Below, in pieces: positions 10,906-22,439 of a stretch of 64,000 nucleotides of DNA. Under the pieces are notes generated by a model. The model did no database searches, was not told the DNA's origin, and saw only the letters and a program-made list of their open reading frames with translations. Source of the stretch: Sclerurus mexicanus. Taxonomy: Eukaryota > Chordata > Aves > Passeriformes > Furnariidae. Positions within the stretch are counted from its first letter, which is position 1; every line of letters begins with the position of its first letter. A program made the position numbers and the translations under genes. Location of the stretch: NCBI GenBank assembly GCA_013396755.1, contig VWZF01001843.1, positions 186,001 through 250,000 on the forward strand, written 5' to 3'.

Positions 10906-12570
10906 AGGGAAACATTAAACATTTACATGTTTATTATAATTACAATTTACATTACTCCAAAGAGCAGCCCCACTGCTATCTTCTAATTCTTAGCAATAAA
11001 GTCCTACAAAAATAAATCCAAGCTTTTACAGTAACCTAGGTCAATGCATAACTAAAAAACTCGAGCTATGTAAGGGGTTCAGTCGTCAAGGTGCTTTTTC
11101 AACAAAATTCCCTACCAACCAAAAACAGGACACATGCCTATAGCAATTTAACCCACTTATTCATGCAAACAAAGGTAACCCCTCCCTCCCAGCCCTATCC
11201 CCACATACAGATTTTTTAAAAACCAAAGAAAAACAACTAAACTATTTACAGTGTGGGGGTACAGAGGAAAGAAATTAAACATGCCCATCTTTTAAGCTTC
11301 ATCATAATGGACTTCCATCCCCAGCTGAATGATAACATTCCAAAGTGTTCCACCACAGTCTACTAGAGTACAGAGAACTGTTTGCAATCGGTGCTGCCTC
11401 CAGCGAGGTACGAACCGAGGCAACAAGTCAGAGTTTGGGTCTCCTTCCCAGAGGAGAAAAAACAACTCTGCACTGAGCACACGAGGGGACACTCACTGCT
11501 CCCATCCCACACGCTGTCCCCGTGCTCCATCCAGGAGCTCAAGCCCCCAAGGCATTCCCAACACTCTTCAGCTCAAGGGAAAGCCATGGTTCTGCAGTAC
11601 CTGCAGCCCAGCACTAGCCCACAAACAGCTGTACAGTCAGTTACACTACTACATGATCAACACTCCAGTATTCCCAAGTGACAATATACATAACTCCTCA
11701 GCACCAGGAATCCATTCTTCCAGATACCAAGCGCTACTTCACACCTGCTGCTGAGAACTGTGAGACCAGCAGCACCAAAGATCCCATTTAGTTTCTCAGA
11801 ACAAAACGAATTATAGCTGGTTTATTTCAAGTGAGCTTTGGTTCCGTGTTAAAACAGCATGATTTCTCTTCTCCAGGGTTCAGAAAAGGAGTCTGACTTT
11901 AAGCTTAGACTATAGCAGCCTTTGAGAGACCCAGAAAGAAGAACTGTCTAAGTTAGTCTGCACTTAAAAAAACACAAACAAAAAAAAAGACACCCTGAAG
12001 AAGGTACCCCTGAACACATTCCCTCTTCCAAAGAATATTCCAGCTGACTGTTGCTGGTCCAAAAATAAGTCCAGAATATAAGCAGTAGTACATGAAGTTC
12101 TGTTGCTTGAGCTGAAACAGTAAACAATATGAACCATTTTCCCACGGTAGTGCAGCAGTTGGTTGTTTTCTTTCTATATACAGTTTCACCCTCAGGAGAG
12201 ATGTTTGAACCTATCCAGAAAAAAGGTAGAATTAGACTTGGTATCATGGAGATCTTCTCCTGAGAGAAAGAAAAGCAGCAAAGCTCACACCCCTCTATCG
12301 AATGAGATGCTTAGCTAGAAAGGATCAGCTCAAACAGCTCTTGCTCTCTTAGACAAGTGAGCCCAAGAAATCACGAGCACAAACAGCATGTTAAACACCA
12401 GATTAAACCACTCCTATCTCCTTCTACCACTTGGAAAGATCAGATCCAGTAAGGAACAATTCTTGATATATCCATGAGACTGGAGAGCAAAAGAGACTAT
12501 TCAGGCAAGGAGTAAGAGACAAATGTGGCTCAGATTCAGTATTTACTCTTGTTATAGCACTTGCCTCAAG
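10906..12570 (-). other. LSM14B: LSM14B 3' UTR
   Basis: The sequence between the LSM14B stop codon (12573-12571) and the minus-strand poly(A) signal at 10935-10930 is uninterrupted and contains no coding exon. A UTR of about 1.65 kb is inferred. The exact cleavage site is a guess from the signal position. Confidence 0.7.
10930..10935 (-). terminator. LSM14B poly(A) signal AATAAA
   Basis: TTTATT on the plus strand reads AATAAA on the minus strand. It is the distal candidate downstream of the LSM14B stop and faces the PSMA7 poly(A) signal across the spacer. Confidence 0.6.
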
Positions 12571-12736
12571 TTACACTCTGCCAGTACCAGCTCTGTGAGT
12601 GGTTTGGTTTCGCCTTGCTGCTCCACTCCCCCTTCCACCTCGAAATCCACCCCGAAAGCTGCGGCCACGGAGGAACCGTCCAGACACTCCAAAGGTCTCT
12701 GTGTTGAGCTTCCTCTCCTCAGCCCACGTGGTGCGC
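12571..12736 (-). CDS. LSM14B: LSM14B last coding exon (TFG box, RGG, stop)
   Basis: Reads RTTWAEERKLNTETFGVSG, then RGRSFRGGFRGGRG and the end HRAGTGRV-stop; 166 nt. Acceptor is ttcagttccag. The TFG box helps bind DDX6 and EDC-type partners in the family. Confidence 0.95.
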
Positions 12737-15700
12737 CTGGAACTGAATAAGGCTGCATTCAGCTTTTACAGAAACATTAAAGAGTCACCAGCTCACTCAG
12801 CGAGGAAGCCTCAAGCCCCCAGTTTTGCTGAGCTGAACAAGAGCCAGCTGCAGCACACACTAACGCCACCCGTCTGCACAAACACTGCCAAGGGAATCCC
12901 TCATGCTGACACTGAAGGGATGGATGTCTGACTTCTCCACGCACTTGGTAACACCAGTGTCAGCAGTGAAAGCCGAAGCTCTCCCTTCATATTCCCAACA
13001 CTTAACTTGATGCATTTCCACACCAGACCTGACCTCCTCTCTGCCCCAGCTCCAGACTTGGCTCACTCCTGTCTGCAGCTGCACCTTCAGCACAGCATGA
13101 CCCTGATGCCTCCTCTCCCACAAACTAGATAAGGAATTTGTTTAAAATCAAGGGATTCAAAGTCAGTACTGGGAAACAAAACTGGAAATGCCTGTATCAT
13201 AGTTTAGGCAAGTGTATCATACCAGCTGAAATGCTTTTTGTTTGATGCCACTGCATGAAGGTTGGACACTATCACTTGTGAGCCACCAAATGGGTGGCAA
13301 TACTGACTTTCAAAGTCTGTTTTGCTGACTCTTGCATTCTGAAATTTTTAAACCATGTCACAAAGACAATGCCTAGAATTTTATGCCTAAAATTCCAGTT
13401 AGAAACCAAGCCTTTAGAAAACACTCACCTAGATTTCAGTTCTGAAGAAATGTTGTCAAAGAAAGACTTGGATTTATCATAATAGCAGTTGGGCCCCAGC
13501 AGATCCTCCTCTGCATTACCATCATTGTTTTGGGTTGCCACTCCAGGGTCCCCTTTTTCTTCCCCCGTCTCTGCTTTGTCATCTGAAGATAATGAAATGT
13601 ATTACACTTCCTTGAGGCACACTGCAGGGCCATCTGTTCTCTTGCTCCCTCAAACAAGATCTGAGATGTAATCATGCAGTTTCTCAGAACAAGTTTGTCT
13701 ATGCAGTGTTTACTACTAGCTCAGCAATTCATATTTAATGAAGGCACAAACCTTTAAAGTTTAGTTTCTTCTTGAATTCTTTATCAAGTTCCTCTCTGTT
13801 GAATTGTGCATTTGCACTTTCAAAGTCAAAGTCACCTTCAAACTTTATTGTATTTTCCTTCACAGTAGTTGGTCTGTTTTGTCCTCTAGAACGGTTTCTG
13901 GTTCTCCTGTTTCCTGAAAGCAGGAGAGTTTAAACACTTGGTAATGCATAGGGAGGTTACATGACTTGCTCAAGAGCAGAGGAAACCAGGGACAGAACTC
14001 AGGAGTTTCTGGCTTCCAGTCCTGTGGTTAGGCCACACCTCTTTGAAAGCAACTTCTGAATTCGGCTGTAGAAGACATATTACAGCAACACTAACTTTCT
14101 GAGCAGCATTCCTGGATGTCAGTCTTACCATTAAGACAGAGTGCACCCAACTTTCCTTCCAGAGCGCAGAGAGGAAGTCAGAACAGGTACTACAGCAAGA
14201 AAAGCTGAGAGGAGAGGGGAAAACTATCTTTCCTGTCTGCTCTTCACCTGCAAGCACAGCACTGTAACTACCCTACAAACCTGTCGTTGTGGCAAAGAGG
14301 AGGTTTCAGAAAATCCACCCAAGACTCATCTACCCACAGAGATAGGTTGTACTTGATGTAGTTTCTGGTTTCCAACTGAGACACTATTCTCTCCTTTTTG
14401 GAAAAGCTGTAACCCCTTCTACACACAAATTAATTTGAGACCTAAGAGTCTGAAGTTTTGTTTCCCGTCTTTTCTTATTTTGCTTGGGCAGAAACATCTC
14501 TTTGAATTTCACTTTCTTCTGCCCCGTGCTTTAACTGCCATTTTGAGACATGAAAACACTTTGCTCTATTGAAGTGAGGGCTCCATAGTTCCTGTTATAA
14601 TAACTCCGGAAAGTCTTAAACAGGCTACCCTTCCCAGTAAAAATAATTGAGGCTTCACAGAAATCCAGTCACTGCTGCCAACTCACAGCATTGATTTTTA
14701 TAACATACCTTCAATTTTCTAGAAAGGGCTCTAGAATTCTATCCCTGGAACACTCAAGAACCTGTTTTGTTAGGGAAGCACCTCTGGATACCCAAAGCTT
14801 TATCAAGCTTCATTTTGCTATCAGTCTTCTATCAGATAATCCTGCCCTGAAGTTAGCACCACTTGCCTTCGCAGGCTAAGGTGACTGTTTAGTGTCAGCT
14901 TAACCTACCAGATCTTCTCCTTTGAGGTCTTCTGTTCTCATCGTTCACCTGTCCTTGGGTTTGCACAGGTGCTGCCTGAACTGTATCTACTGAACAAGAA
15001 GGATAAACTTGGTCAAGGGGCACGAGAACAAACCCAAACCAGCTCAGCCTTGCAGCGCACCTTCGGAGGACGGTGCAAGGCAGCCCTTCAGAGCTGAGGG
15101 GGTGCATACGTACCACTGGCCTTGCTGTTGGCTGGGGGCACCTGCCGGGCACTGCGCGGGATCCCCGGAGTCACCTTCACCGGGGGCAGCTTTGGGGAAT
15201 TCACACTGTCCACGGGGCCAGTCTGAACAGCCTGCTCTACCATGGGGCTTTTGCGGACTGGGTGAACAGAAGGAAAGCCAGCACCTGGAAAAAATCCCAG
15301 TGACTAAGTGCCTCTAGGAAAACATGCCAACACCATTCAAACCCTGCCCACTTCTATGGAGAAACCATTTGTTCAAGAATTACTCAAAGCCTTGAGTGTG
15401 AATCATTACAGGCTAAGTTTAAGGGCCACATACTCTATGTAAGGCATCACTGCCATACAGGTCATGGCTCTCAAATCCAGAGCCTCAACATCAGCAAATC
15501 TACCCCTTTATTTCTTAAGCCAAGTTAGACAAACATCAGATAATCAAGCCAGGTCAGTCTCTCAGACAGTTTATACCAAAATACAATTTCAGGTGTATTG
15601 TTGGTTATGCAGGATTTTACTTTGTATGATACATTAAATCTGAAACAAAAAGCCACGATTTTGAAACTGTTCAAGGAAGCTCCCCGCTTTGTCAAAAAAG

Positions 15701-18267
15701 CCTTGCAGCAAACACTTAAGCACCTCAGCTATATCCCCTTTTGTAAGCTGCTTTTAGAAGTCCTTCAACTTCATTGCTTTCATTGTTAGAACTTTCAGAC
15801 AAAGAAAACCTGAAACCAGACCAGGATCTCAAAGTTACCCTTTTAAATTCCTTCTTGGTCAAGGCCAAAGTGTTACCAAGACTTCTGTTGCTCTTCCATC
15901 CAGGCTTATTTATTCACACTACAAAACATGTAAATACTTTTCATGGTTTGGTATACCTTACACCAATTATATTAAAAAGTGACAATCTTCAGTACTCAGA
16001 AGAAACACTGCATTCTAGGTTTAATTAGAAGGTTTGGAGTACTACAGGTTTATGTAGTTATGCATAAAGAACTGCTTGGAAGCAAATTTTAACTGAATAT
16101 ATTAAAAGAGCAAGAAAAGTGAAAAGCTGAAGAGTACACACAAACCAAGCCACTGACACTTCTGGGTCACCCAAGTCCACATGAGATATACCCAGTAGGT
16201 TACATCATGCAGGTTCCCAGTTAATGTAAACCTGGAAAACTTGCAAGACAGACAGACATATCCTAAGGATTATTCAGCAGGACAAAGCTGGTGTGCGACA
16301 TGAGAAAGTTTCAAAGTTCAGCCAGAATACCGAGAAACAGAGAGATGGCTAAAATCAGAGTAAGTAAAAAGCTTCATGCCAACACAAGCACACATGCTTA
16401 AGCTATAAACAGATGAAACTAATTACCATGTTTAAATGCAGGCTGCACCTGGTATCTCTGCTCTGAGGATGGTCAGTCTAGTATCTGTACTCAACCTCCT
16501 TTACATGTTTTACACACAGAAGCAAGCACTCAGAATTGTTATCTCAACTACCCACCACTTAGGAGTTGCTTACGGTTGGTTAGTCATGTTTTACTAACTG
16601 GGAGTTTGGACAAGATACAATGCCCCATCATGCAGGAAATCTGTCCTGATATTTCCTCAATCCTAGGTCTCTAACCACAAGGCCACCCACAATTTAAGCA
16701 GTGGGCTTGTCTTTCCAGGAAAGGCTAATGAACTCCTCACCCAATCCCTACGGTGACACATGTTCCTGGACAGAACGCAGCACACTAACATCCCTAAACT
16801 TCATCCCTCTCCTGATACTTACACAAGAGGATCCACTGTCATGGTTTTTCCTTTCTCCTGTCTCTCTAATTGGTAATTCTAGGACAGGAGGAGTAATACT
16901 TGATATAATGGAAGGCAAAAAAAACTGAGAACTACTTCTACTGGCATTACCCATATGAGCACCATCATTCTAGGAGGGGTTAACAAGAACAGTGTTTGCA
17001 AGTGCCATGCAGTTCTTCCAAATATTTGGAGTCCTCAAACTGCTGTTACCCTTGGAAGAGAGCTGATGGGGCTCTGAAGACATGTCAGGCTCTGAAACAG
17101 GTTGTGGAGACGGAGAAGAACTAGGACTGGAAGCAGCTGCTGATGCTGGAGGGCTTACCAATTTCTCTGAAGAGATAGAGGGAAGAGAGAGCAAAGATAC
17201 ATGGATAAGATACCAGGTAATGAAACATCTGAAGGACTTGGAAAGAGATACAAGAATCTCTAGAACAGCATTAGAGCAGCTTATGTACAGTCCTCTCTGG
17301 GAATACAAGTTCTTTTTAGATGTGATGTATATGTAAGGTGTGTTAGATTAAAAATGAACTTGCCTCAACTGTTAGGTATTCACATCACTTTCAGAAAGAA
17401 ACTTGAGCTATTTAGTTTGCTTGTGTGTGTGCATGTGTAAGTGAAAAAAAGGCCTCCACATAGTAAAACCATTGTACAAAGTTAACTACTTATTCACTGC
17501 TCACTGCGGCCTGACACTTGGCAAGGAGTATGGTATTGGTTACTCTAACTGGTTTTCACAGTTGGTGCATACAAGGGCTCTACCTTTATTCTAGCAAGTA
17601 AAGTTGTTACTTACCTAAACCTAAGGAAGCTGCATACTGCTGGCTAAGCAAAGAGCTGGCAGCAAGCTGGCTGTAAGGTGGCATACCTCTAAACGGGCTG
17701 TAAGGCACATGTGGCTGAAAGGATGATGTAGAGGCAGAGCCCAGTGAAGACTGCAACAAGACAAAGTACATTTCCATTTACTGTGTCCGGAAGTCAACTT
17801 GCTTTGGCAGCGATTCTCTACTTCATGTACAGCATTACTAAAGCATAAGTAAATACTCAGAAGGGTTAGTTTACCTCTTTATGATTTTCCTGCATTCTCA
17901 GCTAAGATCTGGCTTTTGTTGACTGAAGTCTTTAATGTTGCTTCTATTTTACACATTACAACAAAACTCAGGATGCTTCAAACAATCTGAAGATTTCCTG
18001 GAGACACTGACTGGCCTTCATTTTTATATATTTATACCAAAATCCAGTCCTCTAACAAAAACATCTTATCACAGCTCTCTAGCAACACTTCAGGCTAACT
18101 TACTTGGACAATGGCAGGATCTTGTGGTAGAGTATGTTGAGCTTTTGGAGGTTCACAGACAGTGATGTCTTTGATGTCACTTCCTCGAAAAATAATGTAT
18201 TCATATATTTCTTCTCTGGGAGGAGCCGGTCTGTCTGTGGGCCGGTCCTCGGTACCGAAGGATCGCA
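12571..18267 (-). CDS. LSM14B: LSM14B (RAP55B), 5'-incomplete, eight visible coding exons
   Basis: Minus-strand exons in transcript order are 18267-18104, 17750-17615, 17166-17050, 15284-15114, 14989-14909, 13913-13753, 13582-13429 and 12736-12571, with consistent phases and a TAA stop. The protein is a Sm-like RNP assembly and translational-repression factor of P-bodies and oocyte mRNPs. Landmarks in order are: the second half of the LSm domain (RSFGTEDRPTDRPAPP, YEYIIFRGSDIKDI), a Ser/Pro-rich linker, an Arg-rich stretch (RRPQRRRSG, NRRTRNRSRGQNR), the FDF motif (GDFDFESANAQFN), the FFD box (YDKSKSFFDNIS), the TFG box (RKLNTETFG), and RGG repeats with C-terminus HRAGTGRV. The close match to human LSM14B (PSMA7 neighbour) rather than LSM14A, plus gene order, supports the B paralogue. 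The opening about 40 residues of the LSm domain are not visible between 18268 and 21990 and probably lie in the gap. Confidence 0.95.
13429..13582 (-). CDS. LSM14B: LSM14B exon with FFD box
   Basis: Encodes DDKAETGEEKGDPGV, EEDLLGPNCYYDKSKSFFD and NISSELKS; 154 nt. Acceptor is attatcttcag and donor is gtgagtg. The FFD box binds EDC4 in LSM14 proteins. Confidence 0.95.
13753..13913 (-). CDS. LSM14B: LSM14B exon with FDF motif
   Basis: Encodes NRRTRNRSRGQNRP, KENTIKFEGDFDFESAN, then FNREELDKEFKKKLNFK. Acceptor is ctgctttcag and donor is gtttgtg. By splice phase the exon should be 162 nt, but my count from the coordinates gives 161. I could not decide whether that is a counting slip or a one-base deletion near the Gln-Phe-Asn codons (around 13800). 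Confidence 0.9.
13955..14042 (-). repeat. MIR-like ancient SINE/LINE3-tail relic in LSM14B intron
   Basis: The plus strand carries the familiar reverse-complement core: gacttgctcaagagcagag, then a caggagtttctggcttccag-like block and gtggttaggccacacc. These blocks are shared by MIR and L3-type elements in amniotes. The copy is heavily diverged; the family assignment is by eye. Confidence 0.6.
14909..14989 (-). CDS. LSM14B: LSM14B exon with Arg-rich segment
   Basis: Encodes DTVQAAPVQTQGQVNDENRR then PQRRRS; 81 nt, phase 1 at both ends. Acceptor is cttgttcag and donor is gtaggtt. Confidence 0.95.
15114..15284 (-). CDS. LSM14B: LSM14B linker exon
   Basis: Encodes AGFPSVHPVRKSPMVEQAVQ, then TGPVDSVNSPKLPPV and ANSKAS; 171 nt, phase 1 at both ends. 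Acceptor is gattttttccag and donor is gtacgta. The KSPMVEQAVQTG block matches human LSM14B. Confidence 0.95.
16590..16692 (-). repeat. Possible MIR/L3-type relic
   Basis: The stretch from catgcaggaaatctg to tctaaccacaaggccaccc resembles the degraded ends of MIR/L3-type elements (loss of identifiable core). Weak, by eye only. Confidence 0.3.
17050..17166 (-). CDS. LSM14B: LSM14B Ser/Pro-rich exon, likely cassette
   Basis: Encodes EKLVSPPASAAASSPSSSPS, then PQPVSEPDMSSEPHQL and SSKG. It is 117 nt, phase 1 at both ends, with acceptor ctatctcttcag and donor gtaacag. It can be included or skipped without breaking the frame. It is absent from the human canonical sequence as I remember it, which joins SLGLG directly to AGFPS, so alternative use is likely. 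Confidence 0.8.
17615..17750 (-). CDS. LSM14B: LSM14B exon after the LSm domain
   Basis: Encodes SSLGSASTSSFQPHVPYSPF, RGMPPYSQLAASSLL and SQQYAASLGL; 136 nt. Acceptor is cttgttgcag and donor is gtaagta. Confidence 0.95.
18104..18267 (-). CDS. LSM14B: LSM14B exon with C-terminal half of LSm domain (first visible exon)
   Basis: Encodes RSFGTEDRPTDRPAPPREEI, YEYIIFRGSDIKDITVCEPP and KAQHTLPQDPAIVQ; 164 nt. The first two bases complete a valine codon begun in the unseen upstream exon. Acceptor is caatgctccag and donor is gtaagtt. Confidence 0.96.
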
Positions 18268-21200
18268 CTGGAGCATTGAAAAGAAGACTATTAGTGCAGG
18301 ATTCCCACTGCAGCACTGAGCAGGTTAAGATTTGTGCAGTTAAAAAGTACTCTTGTAACACTTGCCAACTGTAAAAACAACAACAAAGGCTACCTCCAGA
18401 ACCCTGAATCTCATTCTCACACATCTGTTCCCTCAAATGGCAATTTTTTCAGCAGCCTGTATAAACAGTTTTGTTTACATCAAGCTGTGAAGGTAAAGAC
18501 CACAGACCAGCTGGAGTGAAGAATCCCACTCCACACCCAAGAACTCACCCCCAGTGCTGTACTGCCACACTCCCCTCCCCAGCACCTGTCCCATGCAGGC
18601 ATCCAGCTCCAGACAACTGCAACACACCAGGGGAGAGGCCCCTGAAGAAGCAGGAAGAAATCTTAACAAGGCTTTTCAGCTCAAATTTGCACCTTTGGTT
18701 TCATACATTTATTATACAGATAAAAGTTGTCTCAATAACTTACTATTAAAATTCCTTCTCTACTTCATGTCACTATTTTTATGTTTCATATGACTACAAA
18801 GGAAGCTTTTAGTGACAACTCTAAAACCTCAGTGCCTGGGGAAGCTTTATTGTCCCAGCTCTCAGGACACTTGAGCAGGCACTAACCAGCAATGTTACAC
18901 CTTAGAGTGGAAAAAAGGCTTCAGCTGACTGTGGCAGCTACCAGGTTAAAGCGTAAATTAATTTGAACCATTAAAGGGGAAGAGGTCAGACAGACTTATT
19001 GGATTGTTGCTGCAGGAAAGTAGATGTCAGTGTTGTACCAGACACTGACATGTGAAAGCTTGAAATTTCAGCCACAAGTTCCAGAAGCACATCCAGCTCA
19101 CTAGTCTAACTGCTTTGTCTTCAGGAGGCTTTGCCAGTTTGTATAAACACCAGCACATACTGGTTTATGCACAGTTTCTGCCAATGGAAGAATTCTGTAC
19201 TGGAATTCCACCAATTGCTTCTAACAGGTTACCACAGAAGTACTGAAACCTTTCTGTCAGAACACACCACGATTCCTGCAGCACCTTTACAAATTACATC
19301 CTTAACAGACCTTTCACAAGCACCTGCCCTGTCAGTCTGTGGTGACATGCCAGCCAGCTGCCACTCCCACTGCACAGCTGGAAATGCACAGACAGCCCTG
19401 TCACATGGACGATAAGGGGCACCGCAGCTTCCCTGGAAAGAGAGCACCAAAAGCAGACCCACTGAGCCCCAGTGCTGAGTAACCCTGGCACACCATACTG
19501 CTACTAACTTCCCATGTTCTGAGAGGAGAGGCTGTACCCAGGTGGATATCCCACCCAGCAGCAGTTAGTGCTCCAAGTGCTCTTCACCCCTGTTAACGTG
19601 TAGATGAGCTCCCAAGGAGCAGATCAATGCCAGTGTCCTTATCACACTGCTCAGCACCTCAGCTAGCACCTAACAGGAAGGGAATCTTCTCTGGTAAAGA
19701 GACAAGCTGTCAGTCCCTTCCTTTGAATGGCCATCTTCCATGAGTTCCTAGGGTAAATAACCTCTCCAAGTTATTTTAGATCTCCAGCTGCTGCTTGATC
19801 ATATTACAGCTGTAACCCAGTCAACTAGAAGCAGATTATAAACTGAAAGCAATGCTTGTGGCCTTTTGGACATGAACTGTACCACTGACATCCCAGCTCA
19901 AATTAGATTACTACAGCACACAGCTCATGGCAGGACATACTAAAGGTATCCAGGGACTACTGCAGCATCCCACAGCAAACTCAGAAAGCACCACAATCAG
20001 CTTATCAACTTCCACATGACCTGCAAAGGCCAAAGCTGTCCAGGCGGCCTCTCAGTTGGCTGGTCTCAAGGTTTCTAACTAAAAAGGTGGAAAGCCACAT
20101 CCTTGTAGACAAAACAGCAGTGATGGCATGTGAGAGAGTTGTAGGAGTTGAGCTTGCCTGTCCCTGCACCTGAAGTGTTTAACCGTTCTGGGACAGCACA
20201 AAGCACACTTTTAAGTTCCTGCAAGAGGTGGGAAAGGCTGTCTCCCACAGAGTTAGTGACTGTTGCTTGCAGATGAGCAGGAAATCAATCCCACACCACT
20301 GCAGCTCGTGTTTTACAACACAGTTCCTACTCATGTAGGGCTGTGGAGCTCAACCTCCGAAGGAGCAGGAAGCCTAACAGTGACTCGGTGACTGGAAACA
20401 GAGTTAACATGGATATTTCTCGCTCAAAAACTCCAACTGCTTCAGACTTCTACAGAAGGGGGAGTAAATTTCTGGTGTTCGCTGCTGACAGGACAGTAAT
20501 AGGCTTAAGCTTCCTTTATTTGCAATTTTAAGTTTAGCATCTAACAAGACAGACAACTTTCTGGTAGTAATTAACACATGGAATCTCCAGCATTTAAGAT
20601 ACTGTGCATGTGTTGAGATTTAAAAAATATTAACTGAAGTTAGCCTGACTTTGAGTGAGAGGCTAAACCAGATTCCTTCCTGAGGTCTCTTTCAACCTAA
20701 ATTTTTCTTTATGTCTTGAATGATAGAAGTCAAGAGAATGGCATTTATATTACACACTGAAGTTGTCTGAGCCTTAAGCAGCCGCATCCAGGGCTTAACA
20801 ACAATTTACTTTACTTCAACTGCATATCAGTAATTCATGGTTCTTCTAACCCTTCAGAGATCAAGTGTTTTAAACCACTGTCCCCTCCACACAGTTGCAG
20901 TCACCAACTCCAACACTGTTGCTATGTTCATAGTTCTGACATTAATTTTGATACAAAGCCTCCAAATTTGAAAAACCCCTCTGAGGTAAAATGAAAAGCA
21001 GGGTTTGTGCTGTGAAGTTCATAGAGCAGCAACTTAAATAATGTACTGTCACAGCTACTTCTTCAGCATTCCAGTTCATCAAAACCTGAACACTAAGAAA
21101 CCAAGAACTGCCAGAAATCTTATCCAGAGCATGTACTTACTCACAGCACAAAGCACTTTAATCACACATGCCTTTGAAACACACCACTTTAGCTCTGAAG

Positions 21201-21990
21201 TAGCAAGTGTACTCTGAAAGGCAGAACTATGTGAGGAACCATTTCTACTTGCTGCTGGGTCGAGGTGAAGACCTTTCTGCACATCCAGAGAAGGAACTGC
21301 AACCTTTCAGCAACCTCTCAAGTACCTCGAGCAAAGCACTAACATAAACAGCTACACTTGTACAGTCAAATAAACAACTGCATCCCTAAAGTGAATTTAA
21401 GAAAATTCACATTTTTAATTTCAGAATACACTGTAATAGGTGTCAAATAGTGTAAAACATCTACCAGAAACATTATTCTGGATAAACAGTGTGACACAGG
21501 CTGCCCCGAGGGTAGCTGTGAATCTGGCAAGTCAATGTCTCCTGCCTGCAAACAGCCTTTCAAAACAAAAGGTGTTTGTTTTGTGGACAGCTCAGATGGG
21601 TGGCTGAAGGCGACGAAGAACGTGCGAACTTCCCAGAATAAGGAAGGGCAAAACCCAGGGAAAAAGAGCTGATGCACAGCAGCTGAAGTAGCCAAGCTGG
21701 ACATGAAAAGCAGCGCAGAAATAAGATCATGTTTGAGAGACGGAACAAGACAGGGCAGGTTTTGCTGAGAGGAAAGATGGGAGTTCCCAGCACAGGTGAC
21801 GATGGGATCCAAATGACACCACTTACGGAGACGATAAAGATCAGTATTTCTACAGGGAAACCAGACTCAAGCCTCGATGGAGAGCCGGCCAGGCCGGCCC
21901 CACGTGGGGGTGCCCCCGGCGCTCGGAGCAGAGCTCCCCCCTCACCTGAGCAGAGCCCGGCTATCGATCGCGGGAGGAACAAAGGCACAT
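18268..21990 (-). other. LSM14B: LSM14B intron upstream of the first visible exon, with possible 5' end
   Basis: I searched this 3.7 kb by eye for codons of the LSm N-terminal half ([20 protein letters not shown]-like) and found none. A diverged CR1-like tail lies at 20635-20705. On the minus strand there are donor-like sites after 21827 (gtaagtgg) and around 21945 (gtgagggg) close to the gap, so noncoding or alternative first exons may start here. Confidence 0.5.
20635..20705 (+). repeat. Diverged CR1-like 3' tail
   Basis: The stretch from gaggctaaaccagattcc to gaggtctctttcaacctaa resembles the ttggactagatgacctc...ccttccaacctaa end of avian CR1 elements. Old copy, identified by eye. Confidence 0.45.
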
Positions 21991-22321
21991 NNNNNNNNNN
22001 NNNNNNNNNNNNNNNNNNNNNNNNNNNNNNNNNNNNNNNNNNNNNNNNNNNNNNNNNNNNNNNNNNNNNNNNNNNNNNNNNNNNNNNNNNNNNNNNNNNN
22101 NNNNNNNNNNNNNNNNNNNNNNNNNNNNNNNNNNNNNNNNNNNNNNNNNNNNNNNNNNNNNNNNNNNNNNNNNNNNNNNNNNNNNNNNNNNNNNNNNNNN
22201 NNNNNNNNNNNNNNNNNNNNNNNNNNNNNNNNNNNNNNNNNNNNNNNNNNNNNNNNNNNNNNNNNNNNNNNNNNNNNNNNNNNNNNNNNNNNNNNNNNNN
22301 NNNNNNNNNNNNNNNNNNNNN
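21991..22321. other. Assembly gap (331 N) at the expected LSM14B 5' end
   Basis: A run of N flanked by a GC-rich stretch on the left and a TG/TA microsatellite on the right. The missing first LSM14B coding exon(s) and promoter are the best candidates for its content. Confidence 0.98.
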
Positions 22322-22395
22322 GTGTGTTATGTGTGTGTGTATATATATATATCTTTGTATGTATGTATGTATATATGTGTGTGTGTGTGTGCGCG
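22322..22395. repeat. TG/TA microsatellite
   Basis: Alternating gtgtgt, tatata and tatgtatg tracts directly against the gap. A simple alternating purine-pyrimidine repeat that probably contributed to the assembly break. Confidence 0.95.
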
Positions 22396-22439
22396 CTGTG
22401 TGCACTTGCCACACTGAGGGGACAGGGCTGGGACACCGT

